From contig JBJKSH010000029.1 in assembly GCA_046704255.1 (NCBI GenBank), positions 1-57,106 of the forward strand: a DNA stretch of 57,106 nt, given 5' to 3'. Of this stretch, positions 7,242-16,274 are shown piece after piece; position 1 is the stretch's first letter, and each line of letters opens with the position of its first letter. The notes below the pieces were generated by a model, which did no database searches, was not told where the DNA came from, and saw nothing but the letters and a program-made list of their open reading frames with translations. The translations under genes and the position numbers were made by a program. The DNA is from FEN-1297 sp046704255 (lineage in GTDB: Bacteria; Bacteroidota; Ignavibacteria; Ignavibacteriales; Ignavibacteriaceae).

Positions 7242-8675
7242 TTGACTGAAGTAAGCGATAATATTTATTCTTATCTTAATTCTCTTTACGGTAAACAAGC
7301 TGCCGGCAAATATATTGATTTTATTAAAAGCGAACCGGCTCAATATATTCGTGTTAATACAACTAAAGCAGATGCGAAATACCTTGCCCAAACACTTCGG
7401 GAAAAATATTCAATTTTTACCGAGAATGTTCCCTTTATAAATAACGCATTAAAAATAAAGGCGAATAATGAACTTGTAGGAAAAACCATCGAACATATTA
7501 ACGGTGAATATTATATACAGAGTTTGTCTTCAATGATTCCACCGCTTGTTTTATCTCCTTCCGCAGATGATGTTGTGCTGGATCTTTGCGCTGCTCCCGG
7601 CTCCAAAACTACGGGGCTTGCGGAACTAATGCAAAACCGGGGAAGTTTAATTGCAAATGAAACTGCCCTTGACAGGATTAAAATGCTGGTTTACAATTTA
7701 GATCGTATGAACACAATGAATACAGGTGTAATACATTACAAGGGAGAATGGCTGAGTAAGATTTACAGCGAGCATTTTGATAAAATTCTTGTCGATGCTC
7801 CATGCAGCGGATTGGGGATAATTCAAAAGAAAGGCGAGGTAAATAATTGGTGGTCTGTAGAAAGAGCAAAAAGGCTTGGTGAACTTCAGCTTAAATTATT
7901 GGTAGCTGCTATAAAAATGCTTAAGGAAGGCGGCTTAATTGTTTATTCAACCTGTACGCTGACACCCGAAGAAAACGAATTTGTAATTAACAAAGTTTTG
8001 CAAAAATATCCTTTAGAAATAGAAGAGATCGATCTCCCGGTAAAGTGTGAAGAAGGATTTACGTTTTACAATAACGAAAAATTAAATCCTGCAATTTCCA
8101 GGGCAAGGCGTATCCTTCCCTGGGAAGTAGATTCGGATGGATTTTTTATGGTTAGGCTAAGAAAAACAGGCGCAACAAAATCTCCCGAAGTTTCAATTCC
8201 TAAAAAACCGGTATTACATTTATTGAATTATGACAATAAACTTGTATCAAAATTTCTTTCTAACATAAAAGATGATTTTGGAATTGATATCGGTGTTCTT
8301 AAAAATTACAAATACCTAATTAAAAGGAACGATATTTATTTTGTTGATAAAAATTGGACCGATAATAATCCCGGTTTATTTGAAAGGGTAGGAGAGCGGT
8401 TTGGTGTTATCGATAAAAATTCGAAAGTAATACTTCATACTCAGGCGGCCCAGGTTTTACAACAAGAAATTAAGGACAGAATTTATTCGATTGAGAATAT
8501 TGAAGAACTTAATACATACTTAAGCGGTGGAACCATTAAAAGTAATTTTATGCCTTTTGGGCAATGCTCAGTAAAATACAGCGGCAATATTTTGGGTACT
8601 GCCGTTGCTACGGAAAGCGGCATAAAAAGCAGGTTCCCGCGCTCCAAAAGAACACAGGAGATTCTTATAAAGTAA
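7242..8675 (+). CDS. RNA m5C methyltransferase, RsmB/RsmF (NOL1/NOP2/Sun) family
   Basis: This 477-residue enzyme transfers methyl from SAM to C5 of a cytosine in rRNA or tRNA. Visible motifs are the SAM loop DLCAAPGSKT (from ~114), DAPCSGLG with the release cysteine C188, and YSTCTLTPEENE with the catalytic C238. The C-terminus (~400-477: FMPFGQCSVKYSG through FPRSKRTQEI) looks like the PUA-like RNA-binding tail of RsmF/YebU, so RsmF-type rather than RsmB-type (which has an N-terminal NusB-like domain). The start is a TTG at 7242 with AGGTG eight bases upstream. Its stop directly abuts the stop of the convergent serine hydrolase gene. Target base not determinable from sequence. Confidence 0.88.
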   Translation: MTEVSDNIYSYLNSLYGKQAAGKYIDFIKSEPAQYIRVNTTKADAKYLAQTLREKYSIFTENVPFINNALKIKANNELVGKTIEHINGEYYIQSLSSMIPPLVLSPSADDVVLDLCAAPGSKTTGLAELMQNRGSLIANETALDRIKMLVYNLDRMNTMNTGVIHYKGEWLSKIYSEHFDKILVDAPCSGLGIIQKKGEVNNWWSVERAKRLGELQLKLLVAAIKMLKEGGLIVYSTCTLTPEENEFVINKVLQKYPLEIEEIDLPVKCEEGFTFYNNEKLNPAISRARRILPWEVDSDGFFMVRLRKTGATKSPEVSIPKKPVLHLLNYDNKLVSKFLSNIKDDFGIDIGVLKNYKYLIKRNDIYFVDKNWTDNNPGLFERVGERFGVIDKNSKVILHTQAAQVLQQEIKDRIYSIENIEELNTYLSGGTIKSNFMPFGQCSVKYSGNILGTAVATESGIKSRFPRSKRTQEILIK

Positions 8676-9626
8676 TTATTTATTCTTCATTCTATTGTAT
8701 CTTCTTTCCACCAGGTCAAAAACTTTTTTTGAAATTATTTTAAACTTGGGTCTTGCAAGCTTTTGTTCAACAGGGGTAAAGCACGAAATTATATATTTAA
8801 TCGTTCCGTTATCCACAATGCCCACGTCGTTAGTCCAATAGCTCCACCAGCCGGTTTTATGATAGAACATTGTATTAGGCGGCAAACCGGCAGAAATTTT
8901 TGTAGTATCCAGCTGGCGGCCAAGTAATGCCTTCATTTGCATACTTACCCAGGGGTTTACCAGCCGGTTAGTATAAATTCTATACATAAAATCTGCGGCG
9001 TGCAAAGCGCATGTTTCCGTGCCTCTTGCATCTTTATATTTCGGGTCCTCAAATTTGCGGCTGAGAAATTTTCTAGTAACCTCGCTCCCGTACCAGCCGA
9101 ATTTATGAATTAAATTATTTATGCTGTCTCTGGTTGCAACGTCAATTAAACAATTGGCAGCAGAATTATCGCTTCTTGTTATCATTAAATCGAGAAGATA
9201 ATTAATTGTAACAGTGTCGCCGTTTTTTAATAAAGGCCGCGGGTCCCATGGTATTTCTTTTGATAAATCGACATCATTAGGAGACCTGACTATATAAGGA
9301 GTCGAAAGGTAATAGTCGCCGTTGCTTATTTCGCTTAATACGGCCATTGCAACATACATTTTATATACGCTTGCAGGATAGATAAAATTATCATAGTGTA
9401 CTCCTCCCAGCACCGGCACCGGGCCGTTCATATCTACAACTGCAAAGGATACTTGTTCGGTACCGTCGGCACCTACATCAAAAGTGCTGTCCAATCCCAC
9501 GGATTTTATAATTTTTAATAGTGAATCCGAAAATGCCGTATCAACCTTAAAATAAGAGGGAACGGTAACGGTTTGAGAGTATAATGCAATAACGGGAATG
9601 AGCAAAATAAATACCAGTTTTTTCAA
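8676..9626 (-). CDS. Secreted class A beta-lactamase-fold serine hydrolase
   Basis: A 316-residue exported protein with a short N-terminal signal peptide. The three active-site motifs of class A beta-lactamases and DD-peptidases are present: S86-V-Y-K89 (nucleophile Ser and Lys), S152-D-N154, and K257-T-G259. The omega-loop Glu plus Asn (ExxLN) that deacylates penicillin is not obvious; the equivalent stretch (~185-210) reads FEDPKYKDARGTETCALHA. It may therefore be a cell-wall or esterase-like relative rather than a resistance enzyme. The start is TTG at 9626 with GAGGTGG four bases upstream. It is convergent with the RNA methyltransferase with no bases between the stops. Confidence 0.8.
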   Translation of the reverse strand: MKKLVFILLIPVIALYSQTVTVPSYFKVDTAFSDSLLKIIKSVGLDSTFDVGADGTEQVSFAVVDMNGPVPVLGGVHYDNFIYPASVYKMYVAMAVLSEISNGDYYLSTPYIVRSPNDVDLSKEIPWDPRPLLKNGDTVTINYLLDLMITRSDNSAANCLIDVATRDSINNLIHKFGWYGSEVTRKFLSRKFEDPKYKDARGTETCALHAADFMYRIYTNRLVNPWVSMQMKALLGRQLDTTKISAGLPPNTMFYHKTGWWSYWTNDVGIVDNGTIKYIISCFTPVEQKLARPKFKIISKKVFDLVERRYNRMKNK

Positions 9627-9717
9627 TATGCCACCTCATGAAAAGAAGAATAATTATTTTATCTTAAGTTAATAAATTTATATTTTTTAAAAAAGAATTA
9701 CTTTTATATAAAATAAA

Positions 9718-10053
9718 ATGAACATACAGATAATAGGTACAAAAAGCTGCAGAGATACCCAAAAAACTATACGCTTTTTTAAAGAAAGAAGGATTCAATT
9801 TCAATTTAGAGATTTGAATGAGAAAGGAATATCCCCGGGAGAACTGGAAAATATTTGCCGCATAATTCCAATAGAAGAATTAATTGACAGGCAAGGCAAA
9901 CAATTCGGAAAAAGAAATTTGGAATTTATGGTCTTTAATATTGAAGAAGAATTACTAAACGATCCGCTGCTTCTTAAAACTCCTGTTGTAAGAAACGGAA
10001 AACTAGTAACCATCGGCTATTCTCCGGATACATGGAAAGATTGGTTAAAATAA
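9718..10053 (+). CDS. Spx/ArsC-family thioredoxin-fold protein
   Basis: A 111-residue protein of the ArsC/Spx/YffB family. It has a single N-terminal cysteine in GTKSCRDTQKT (C11), the DLNEKGIS turn, and the family C-terminus LLKTPVVRNGKLVTIGYSPDTW. It lacks a CxxC pair, so it is not a classic glutaredoxin. Family members are glutathione- or thiol-linked arsenate reductases, or regulators such as Spx that bind RNA polymerase; sequence alone does not choose. No ars operon is nearby. It is a single-gene unit divergent from the serine hydrolase and convergent with the propeller gene. Confidence 0.78.
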   Translation: MNIQIIGTKSCRDTQKTIRFFKERRIQFQFRDLNEKGISPGELENICRIIPIEELIDRQGKQFGKRNLEFMVFNIEEELLNDPLLLKTPVVRNGKLVTIGYSPDTWKDWLK

Positions 10054-10084
10054 TTATTTGGTTTAATATCAGTACGACTATTGG

Positions 10085-10136
10085 TCTTGCTCTAATTCTT
10101 AATCTTAATTACTAAAGGATTTGAGTAAGAGCAAGA
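10085..10136. terminator. Inverted repeat between convergent genes
   Basis: TCTTGCTCT at 10085-10093 and AGAGCAAGA at 10128-10136 form a perfect 9-bp stem with a 34-base AT-rich loop. It lies between the plus-strand Spx-like stop (10053) and the minus-strand propeller stop (10180), so it may end transcription from both sides. There is no long U-run, so it is not a textbook terminator. Confidence 0.4.
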
Positions 10137-10179
10137 TAAACATTCTGATTAAGATAATAATTTAAGGTGCGAATAAAGT

Positions 10180-11313
10180 TTATCTTCTTATCCGTTTCTG
10201 TCTCCCGGGATTTTCTTTTTTTATAAGTACCGGTTTTTTCCCGGTCCATCTTGCAAGGGGATTAGAAATTAAAACCCTGCATAAGCCGTCGTCTGTTCCT
10301 ATCCACATGCTGGAACCGTCGAAATACAAGCAAAGGACTTTAGAAGATTCTATATTTATATCATTAAGATTTATCGGCGTAACAGATAAATTGTTTCTAT
10401 CAATTAAAACCAGGCCCCTGCCGTAATCTTTTTTATTTTGCCCGTCGAAGTAATAAACCCCGGCCCAAATTTTATTGCCTGTTCTGGAAAGGGAATAAAC
10501 TCCATCTGCCGGTAGCCCGTCCTTTTTAGATAATCTGGTCCAATGTTTCTTCCTATTGAAAATATAAATACCGCCGACATTAAACTTTGGATTTTGCCTG
10601 CTGACAAATTCGTCTGTGCCAATCCAAACTTCACCCGGCTGAAAAAGCATATCGGATATGGAGACCTCATTTCCGTCATCCGTAAAGGCTCCGTCTTTAT
10701 TATTATAAAGATGATAAGAAAACTTATTATCCGGGTTCATCTTCTTATTGTATTTATAAATTCCGGATTCCGTACCAAACCAGACAAGACTGTCTCCATC
10801 CAATTTAATAGCTTTAAAATTATTAGCTTTTAAATTGTTTCCCGGAGCTATAACGTGGTCAGTATAACGTTGTCTTCTTACATCCAGGCTTGTTAAATAC
10901 TGGAATCGTCCAATCCACAAAACATTTTTTACCGAGTCATAACAAAGTGCCCTTATCCAATTACCCATTTCTCCGCCGAGCCCGAATTTTCTTATACGCC
11001 AATGGTTATGCCTAATGTCGTAAATATACAAACCGTTTACAGCGCCTGCCCATACATAATCTTTACTTGCGGCAATACAGTAATAAAAGTCGTAGTTTGC
11101 ATTATTATTTTTAGTAGAAAAGTTTTGCCAATTACCTGTAGTTTTGTTAAAGCTGTAAATACCCTGGCCGTAAGTAGAAAACCAAATATAATTACCTTCG
11201 CCTGCAATTCCGGTAATAGTTGCCCCACTTAAAAAATTTTCGGACACAACTTGCGGGAATGAAAAACTGCCTGTAACAATAAATAAAAATAAAACAATTA
11301 ATTGTATCTTCAT
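10180..11313 (-). CDS. Secreted two-component-regulator-type beta-propeller protein
   Basis: A 377-residue protein with an N-terminal signal peptide (ends near SFSFPQ). The body is built of repeated blades with W-F/I-G/S-T motifs: IWFSTYGQGIYSF, VWAGAVNGLYIYD, LWIGRFQYL, VWFGTESGIYKYN, VWIGTDEFVSR, IWAGVYYFD and MWIGTDDGLCRV. These are Reg_prop repeats, seven or so, giving a beta-propeller. In full-length hybrid sensors such propellers are periplasmic sensing domains, but here no membrane helix, kinase or DNA-binding domain follows, and the chain ends in a basic tail. It is probably a free periplasmic or surface propeller; ligand unknown. It lies 37 bp downstream of panB on the same strand and may be the tail of that operon. 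Confidence 0.8.
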   Translation of the reverse strand: MKIQLIVLFLFIVTGSFSFPQVVSENFLSGATITGIAGEGNYIWFSTYGQGIYSFNKTTGNWQNFSTKNNNANYDFYYCIAASKDYVWAGAVNGLYIYDIRHNHWRIRKFGLGGEMGNWIRALCYDSVKNVLWIGRFQYLTSLDVRRQRYTDHVIAPGNNLKANNFKAIKLDGDSLVWFGTESGIYKYNKKMNPDNKFSYHLYNNKDGAFTDDGNEVSISDMLFQPGEVWIGTDEFVSRQNPKFNVGGIYIFNRKKHWTRLSKKDGLPADGVYSLSRTGNKIWAGVYYFDGQNKKDYGRGLVLIDRNNLSVTPINLNDINIESSKVLCLYFDGSSMWIGTDDGLCRVLISNPLARWTGKKPVLIKKENPGRQKRIRR

Positions 11314-11350
11314 ATAATTTTAGATTACCGCAACGTTCGGAAATTAAATA

Positions 11351-12166
11351 TCAATAGCTTTCTTTTTCGGAAGGAAATTGTTTTTGCTTAACGTCATCAA
11401 TATAATTTTTTACTGCACCGGAAATTACTTCGGCCATATTTGCATAATGCCTTACAAACCTGGGATGGAAGTCCACGTTTAATCCAAGCATATCCGGTGT
11501 TACAAGAATCTGCCCGTCGCAATGCACGCCGGCACCAATTCCGATTGTGGGTATGTGCAGTTTTTCCGTAATTTGATTTGCCAGCTGCGTAGGAATTTTT
11601 TCCAGCACTACCGCAAACGCACCTGCTTCTTCAACCGCAGCGGCGTCATTTAAAATTTCCTTTGCTTCGTTTTTATCTCTTCCCCTTTCCCTGTAACTTC
11701 CAAATTGATATATGCTTTGAGGCGTTAAACCAACATGAGCCATTACGGGAATACCGGCATCGGTTATTTTTTTTATTGTATCGGCAACTCTAATTCCTCC
11801 CTCCACTTTAACCGCACCCGCGGAAGTCTCTTTCATAATTCTGCCTGCGTTTCTAAATCCTTCGTCAATACTAAGCTGGTAAGACATAAAAGGCATATCC
11901 ACAACAAGCATGGCACGGCTTACCGCTTTGGCAACTGCCCTGGTATGGTAAATCATTTCATCCATTGTAACAGGCAGTGTTGTATCGTTGCCCTGGAAAA
12001 CATTACCTAAAGAATCACCAACAAGAATAACATCTATACCCGATTCATCCAGAATTTTTGCGGTAATAAAATCGTACGCTGTTAATGCTGAAATCTTTAT
12101 TCCTTTCTTTTTTAAAAGGGATAAAGTTTTTGTGGTTACTCTTTTTATTTCTTTTTCGGTGCTCAT
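11351..12166 (-). CDS. panB: 3-methyl-2-oxobutanoate hydroxymethyltransferase (PanB)
   Basis: A 271-residue cytoplasmic enzyme that makes ketopantoate from alpha-ketoisovalerate and methylene-tetrahydrofolate, the first committed step of pantothenate and CoA synthesis. Diagnostic segments are ALTAYDFITAKILDESGID, the Mg-binding VGDSLGNV (D51), VDMPFMSYQ, GGIRVADTIKKI, AHVGLTPQS and IGIGAGVHCDGQILVTPD. Length is standard. It is the last recognisable metabolic gene of the long uppS-to-panB operon, 12 bp after the lipoyl/octanoyl transferase gene. panC is not in the window. Confidence 0.96.
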   Translation of the reverse strand: MSTEKEIKRVTTKTLSLLKKKGIKISALTAYDFITAKILDESGIDVILVGDSLGNVFQGNDTTLPVTMDEMIYHTRAVAKAVSRAMLVVDMPFMSYQLSIDEGFRNAGRIMKETSAGAVKVEGGIRVADTIKKITDAGIPVMAHVGLTPQSIYQFGSYRERGRDKNEAKEILNDAAAVEEAGAFAVVLEKIPTQLANQITEKLHIPTIGIGAGVHCDGQILVTPDMLGLNVDFHPRFVRHYANMAEVISGAVKNYIDDVKQKQFPSEKESY

Positions 12167-12178
12167 AATATTTATTCT

Positions 12179-12952
12179 TTATTTATTAAATAATTCATTC
12201 TCAACCGCAAACGAGCTTAAAACCGGCAATGGTTTAAAATCATTTTGAAAGTACGATTCAAATCCTTTAACAATACATTCCGAAAGCAGATTATAATCCA
12301 CCTGAGTTCCTGTAATATTATAAATATCGGCAGTAGAATTCAATAAATTAATTATTCCCGATTTTTCTTTACCGGATACATAAAGATAATTTATTATCTT
12401 CTTATGAAATTCACCGCATAATATTGAGCCATGCTGCAAAACAACATTACCCATTTTTCGTTGTGCACTTCCTGCCAGTTTTTTGCCGTCAAATTTCAAT
12501 TCGCTTTTTGCAGGAACCGCAAAACAGACAGCGCTTGTTTCTTTTTTATAATGAGCTCTAAAATCCGGCTGTAAATTTTCCAATTCTACAAAATCTAATT
12601 TGTTATCATACAATTTTAACCCTGCAGCAAGAGCTGTGTTTATATCCCGGTAAATTTTTTTAACGGAAGTATCTTTTTGAATATGCATTACAAAAGAATA
12701 AGTTAATTCTTCGGCATGAAGAATTGCCCTTCCGCCGGTGGGCCTTTTAACAACATCTATATTTTCTATTTTGGCTTTTACGGAATCAATAGAATCCATA
12801 CTTTGATTTGCACCAAGAGAGATGCAGTAAGGCTGCCATCTGTAAAGCCTAAGTATGGCTTCATTCGTTTTACATTCTTTGGCTAATTGAACATCCAGCT
12901 CCATATTAAATTTGCCGGAATGAAATCCCGTGTTAATATAAAACCAATTCAT
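12179..12952 (-). CDS. Lipoate/octanoate protein transferase (LipM/LplA family)
   Basis: A 257-residue member of the biotin/lipoate A/B protein ligase family. Family signatures are RRPTGGRA-like VKRPTGGRAILHAEELTYS (from ~67) and KFDGKKLAGSAQRK (K158/K159 region), followed by VLQHGSI. A cysteine at 143 in SAVCFAVPAKSEL sits where LipM octanoyltransferases have their acyl-thioester Cys, and there is no C-terminal adenylation accessory domain as in LplA. The LipM-type reading is therefore favoured: transfer of octanoyl from ACP to lipoyl domains. Start and lpxA stop share an ATGA overlap. LipA is not in the window. Distinguishing LipM from LplA needs biochemistry or phylogeny. Confidence 0.82.
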   Translation of the reverse strand: MNWFYINTGFHSGKFNMELDVQLAKECKTNEAILRLYRWQPYCISLGANQSMDSIDSVKAKIENIDVVKRPTGGRAILHAEELTYSFVMHIQKDTSVKKIYRDINTALAAGLKLYDNKLDFVELENLQPDFRAHYKKETSAVCFAVPAKSELKFDGKKLAGSAQRKMGNVVLQHGSILCGEFHKKIINYLYVSGKEKSGIINLLNSTADIYNITGTQVDYNLLSECIVKGFESYFQNDFKPLPVLSSFAVENELFNK

Positions 12953-13725
12953 TTGCCGACAAGGCTGCGGGTAATTTTATTCATAAAATCAATTATATTT
13001 TTTACAAGAGGATGATCCGGATATTCTTCTTTTAACTTTGCTTTTGCCTGGCTTAAATTATACGACGGAGAATAAATAATTCCATAAGCTTTTTTCAGTG
13101 TAAAAATATCGTCATTTGAAAATCCTCTTCTTCGCAAGCCGACAACATTCAACCCGGAAAATCTTAACGGTTCACTTGCAGCAAGAATATAAGGCGGAAC
13201 ATCCTGCGTAACTCGAAAACCGCCGCCTATCATTGCATGCTGCCCGATTTTAGTAAATTGATGCACCGGTGTTGAGCCGCCTATAATTACATAATCTTCT
13301 ATTGTAACATGCCCGCCTATCTGAACGCTGTTGGCAATTATGCAATTGTCACCCACTACACAATCGTGAGCAACGTGTGAATAAGCCATAAATAAACAAT
13401 TACTCCCAATTTTAGAGAATCCTGTTTCTTCGGTTCCTCTATGCAAGGTTACAAATTCGTGTATTACAGTATCATCTCCTATAATGAAAACAGATTGTTC
13501 ATTATGAAATTTTAAATCCTGCGGAGTATGTGCAACAGAAGCACCTTGATAAATTTTAACTCTGTTACCTATTCTCGCACCGTTATAAATTACTGCGTGC
13601 GGCCCAATAAAACAATAATCGCCTATTTCAGTGTTGTCTTCTACAATTGCATAAGGTGATATTGTAATATTATTTCCCAGATTAGCTTTACTGCCAACAA
13701 TAGCAGCCGGATGAATATTATTCAT
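12949..13725 (-). CDS. lpxA: UDP-N-acetylglucosamine acyltransferase (LpxA)
   Basis: This 258-residue left-handed beta-helix enzyme adds the first 3-hydroxyacyl chain to UDP-GlcNAc in lipid A synthesis. Hexapeptide repeats run through residues ~5-180; GASVAHTPQDLKFHNEQS, LFMAYSHVAHDCVVGDNC (catalytic His) and GLNVVGLRRRGF are LpxA-specific. Length is normal. It starts immediately after the lpxC-fabZ stop (no spacer) and overlaps the transferase gene by 4 bases, so it is in a translationally coupled chain. Confidence 0.97.
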   Translation of the reverse strand: MNNIHPAAIVGSKANLGNNITISPYAIVEDNTEIGDYCFIGPHAVIYNGARIGNRVKIYQGASVAHTPQDLKFHNEQSVFIIGDDTVIHEFVTLHRGTEETGFSKIGSNCLFMAYSHVAHDCVVGDNCIIANSVQIGGHVTIEDYVIIGGSTPVHQFTKIGQHAMIGGGFRVTQDVPPYILAASEPLRFSGLNVVGLRRRGFSNDDIFTLKKAYGIIYSPSYNLSQAKAKLKEEYPDHPLVKNIIDFMNKITRSLVGK

Positions 13726-15153
13726 TTAATTCTCAATAATTTTGTGCCCGTTTCCGGGTTCTCTATCAACAATACCGGCCATAAAATCGGCTTCCGCAAC
13801 AAGATTATTATTTACGTAAGCCTTGCCGCTCATTAAAACAATTTTGCTTTTTTTATTAGTCATTTCAACTTCCAAAACCAGCTCATCACCCGGCACTACC
13901 GTGCGCCTGAACTTTGCATTATTTATCTGCATAAATAAAACAAGCTTTTCCTCCGGGTTAGGAAAAGAATTTAAAAGAAGTATACCACCCGTTTGAGCCA
14001 TTGATTCGATAATTAAAACTCCGGGCATTATAGGATTACCGGGAAAGTGACCCTGGAAGAAAGGCTCGTTAACCGTAACGGATTTTACGCCGATAACTTT
14101 TTTATCCAGATCAAGATGAATAATTTTATCAACTAGAAGGAAAGGATAACGATGAGGAAGTATTCTTTGAATAGCATTTATATCGAATACTACTCCTTCT
14201 TTTTTTACAAACTGATATTTTTTAATTAGTTTTTTCTGCTGGTATAGTTTTCTTATCTGTTTTGCAAATTCCACATTGGAACGGTGGCCGGGGCGTGCAG
14301 CCAGTATTTGGGCTTTAATAGGTGCACCAATCAAGGCAAGATCGCCTAGTAAATCCAAAAGTTTGTGCCTGGCAGGTTCATTTCTAAACCTTAACTCCTT
14401 GTTATTTAAAATTCCATTTTTGCCTAAGTGAACTTGTTCGCTAATTTTTAATTTTGTACGCAGTTTTTCAATTTCATTTTCATCAGCATTTTTATCTATA
14501 ATAACAACGGCATTGTCAACATCTCCGCCTTTTATTAAGCCCTGGTCTGCAAGCTGTTCAACTTCGCTTAAGAAACAAAATGTTCTTGCAGGTGCAAACT
14601 CGGTAACAAATTCTTTTTCAAGATCGAATAAACCGGTATGCTGGCTGCCAAGCGCAGGGTTTTGATAATCAACCATAACAGTTGCCCTGTAGCCGTCCAG
14701 CGGTAACGCAACAATATCAATTTGTTTTTCTTCCTCATGAAAAATTACCGGTTCGTCAATTATAAGATAATCTTTCGGCGCACTCTGCTGAACAAATCCT
14801 GCTTTTAATAACTGTTCAACGTAAATTGCAGAGCTTCCGTCTCCAACGGGCGGTTCAATTCCGTCAATTTCAATAATAATATTATCTATTTGAAGGCCGA
14901 CAACCGCTGCGAGTACATGTTCAACAGTATGAACTTTTGCCTCACCGATTCCTAAAGTTGTTCCCCTGGAAACATCTACAACATTATCTGCAATAGCAGG
15001 GATTTCCGGGTTCCCGCCTAAATCTACGCGAACAAATCTTATTCCGTAATTTTCGGCAGCCGGTTTAAAAGTCATTTTACAAGATGCACCTGTGTGCAGC
15101 CCCGTTCCGGTTAGAGAAACCGGCTTTTCTATAGTTCTTTGTAGCTCTAACAT
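13726..15153 (-). CDS. lpxC/fabZ: Bifunctional LpxC-FabZ fusion: lipid A deacetylase and hydroxyacyl-ACP dehydratase
   Basis: A single 475-residue chain joins two enzymes. Residues ~1-305 are LpxC, the zinc deacetylase that commits UDP-3-O-acyl-GlcNAc to lipid A; zinc ligands are visible as H75/H79-type HTVEH, then H263 and D267 in ARHKLLDLLGD. Residues ~322-465 are FabZ, the dehydratase of fatty-acid elongation, with the catalytic H369 in FQGHFPGNPIMPG and E383 in IIESMAQ. The fusion is known in Bacteroidota and relatives and supports that placement. It puts two enzymes competing for 3-hydroxyacyl-ACP on one polypeptide. Frame is continuous through the junction. Confidence 0.97.
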   Translation of the reverse strand: MLELQRTIEKPVSLTGTGLHTGASCKMTFKPAAENYGIRFVRVDLGGNPEIPAIADNVVDVSRGTTLGIGEAKVHTVEHVLAAVVGLQIDNIIIEIDGIEPPVGDGSSAIYVEQLLKAGFVQQSAPKDYLIIDEPVIFHEEEKQIDIVALPLDGYRATVMVDYQNPALGSQHTGLFDLEKEFVTEFAPARTFCFLSEVEQLADQGLIKGGDVDNAVVIIDKNADENEIEKLRTKLKISEQVHLGKNGILNNKELRFRNEPARHKLLDLLGDLALIGAPIKAQILAARPGHRSNVEFAKQIRKLYQQKKLIKKYQFVKKEGVVFDINAIQRILPHRYPFLLVDKIIHLDLDKKVIGVKSVTVNEPFFQGHFPGNPIMPGVLIIESMAQTGGILLLNSFPNPEEKLVLFMQINNAKFRRTVVPGDELVLEVEMTNKKSKIVLMSGKAYVNNNLVAEADFMAGIVDREPGNGHKIIEN

Positions 15154-15184
15154 TTTTATAAGACCTGTCCTTATTTATCTGAAT

Positions 15185-16261
15185 TTATTTCTCCGGTAAT
15201 TTATCTTTCCCAACGTTACTTAATCGGCTAATTTCATAATTCAACTCTTTAACTTTTATTTCCAGCTCGTTAATTTTTTCAGCATAAGTGGGAAGATTTC
15301 TTAAATGAGCTTCCAGCTTCATCATGGTTTTTACTTCCTTAGCAGGAGAACCAAAATATTGGCCCGGCTTTAAGATAGATTTTGATATCCCCGATTGCGC
15401 CATTATAATTACGTTATCCGCAATTTGAATATGCCCTATAAGCCCCACCTGCCCCGCCAATATACAATGATTACCTATTTTTGTACTTCCGGAAATCCCT
15501 GTTTGAGAAGAGATTACAGTGTCTTCACCAACAACAACGTTATGCGCAATTTGTACAAGGTTATCAATCTTAACGCCTCGTTTTATTATTGTGGAACCCA
15601 ATGCGGCCCGGTCTATAGATACATTTGAACCAAGCTCAACATCATCCTCAACAACCACGTTACCAATCTGAGGAATTTTTTGGTAGACACCATTATCATC
15701 CGTAAAAAATCCAAAACCATCCGAGCCAATAACTGTACCGGGGTGTATTATTACCCTGCTGCCGATTTTGCAGTTTTCTCTAATGCTTACATTTTGAAAT
15801 ATTAAAGAATCGCTTCCGACTTCCACATTAGTAAGCAGAACGGTATTGTGAAAAATTTTTGCATTATCTCCAATCTTACAGCCGGAAGAAATAACAACGT
15901 TTTTACCAAGTGCCACATTTTTGCCAATTACCGTATCCGGATGAATAAATGCGGATGAATCAATTCCGGTTAGTTTAAATTCCGGAGAAAAGTAACGGAT
16001 TAAAATTCGCGAGAATGCTTTGTTAGGTTCTTGAGTTTCAATATAAGTAATATCGCTTCTTGTTTTATTAAAGCCGGGCTTAACTAATATTGCAGATGCT
16101 CCTGTGGCTGCAAAATATTTTTCGTAAGCAGGTAAATAAAGAAATGTAAGTTCACCCGGCACCGCTTCTTCAATTTTTGCAAGATTTTTTATTCTTAATT
16201 CTTTATTACCGGATACAGTTCCTCCAATAAAGTCAGCTATATCTGTTAAACTTATATCCAT
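15185..16261 (-). CDS. lpxD: UDP-3-O-acyl-glucosamine N-acyltransferase (LpxD)
   Basis: This 358-residue enzyme adds the second acyl chain in lipid A synthesis. The N-terminal uridine-binding domain (~1-100; ADFIGGTVSGN, LTFLYLPAYEKY) is followed by a hexapeptide beta-helix (~105-305; IHPGTVIGSDGFGF, IDNLVQIAHNVVVGEDT with the catalytic His, QTGISGSTKIGNH). The C-terminal helix (~310-350) includes AHLRNLPTYAEKINELE, likely coiled. It lies 13 bp after the second skp gene and 31 bp before lpxC-fabZ. Length matches the family. Confidence 0.97.
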   Translation of the reverse strand: MDISLTDIADFIGGTVSGNKELRIKNLAKIEEAVPGELTFLYLPAYEKYFAATGASAILVKPGFNKTRSDITYIETQEPNKAFSRILIRYFSPEFKLTGIDSSAFIHPDTVIGKNVALGKNVVISSGCKIGDNAKIFHNTVLLTNVEVGSDSLIFQNVSIRENCKIGSRVIIHPGTVIGSDGFGFFTDDNGVYQKIPQIGNVVVEDDVELGSNVSIDRAALGSTIIKRGVKIDNLVQIAHNVVVGEDTVISSQTGISGSTKIGNHCILAGQVGLIGHIQIADNVIIMAQSGISKSILKPGQYFGSPAKEVKTMMKLEAHLRNLPTYAEKINELEIKVKELNYEISRLSNVGKDKLPEK

Positions 16262-16274
16262 AATAAAGTATTAA

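Noticed and set aside
9718..10053. Arsenate reductase as part of an arsenic resistance operon
   Set aside because: No arsB, acr3 or arsR neighbour; the family includes Spx-like regulators, so the function was left open.
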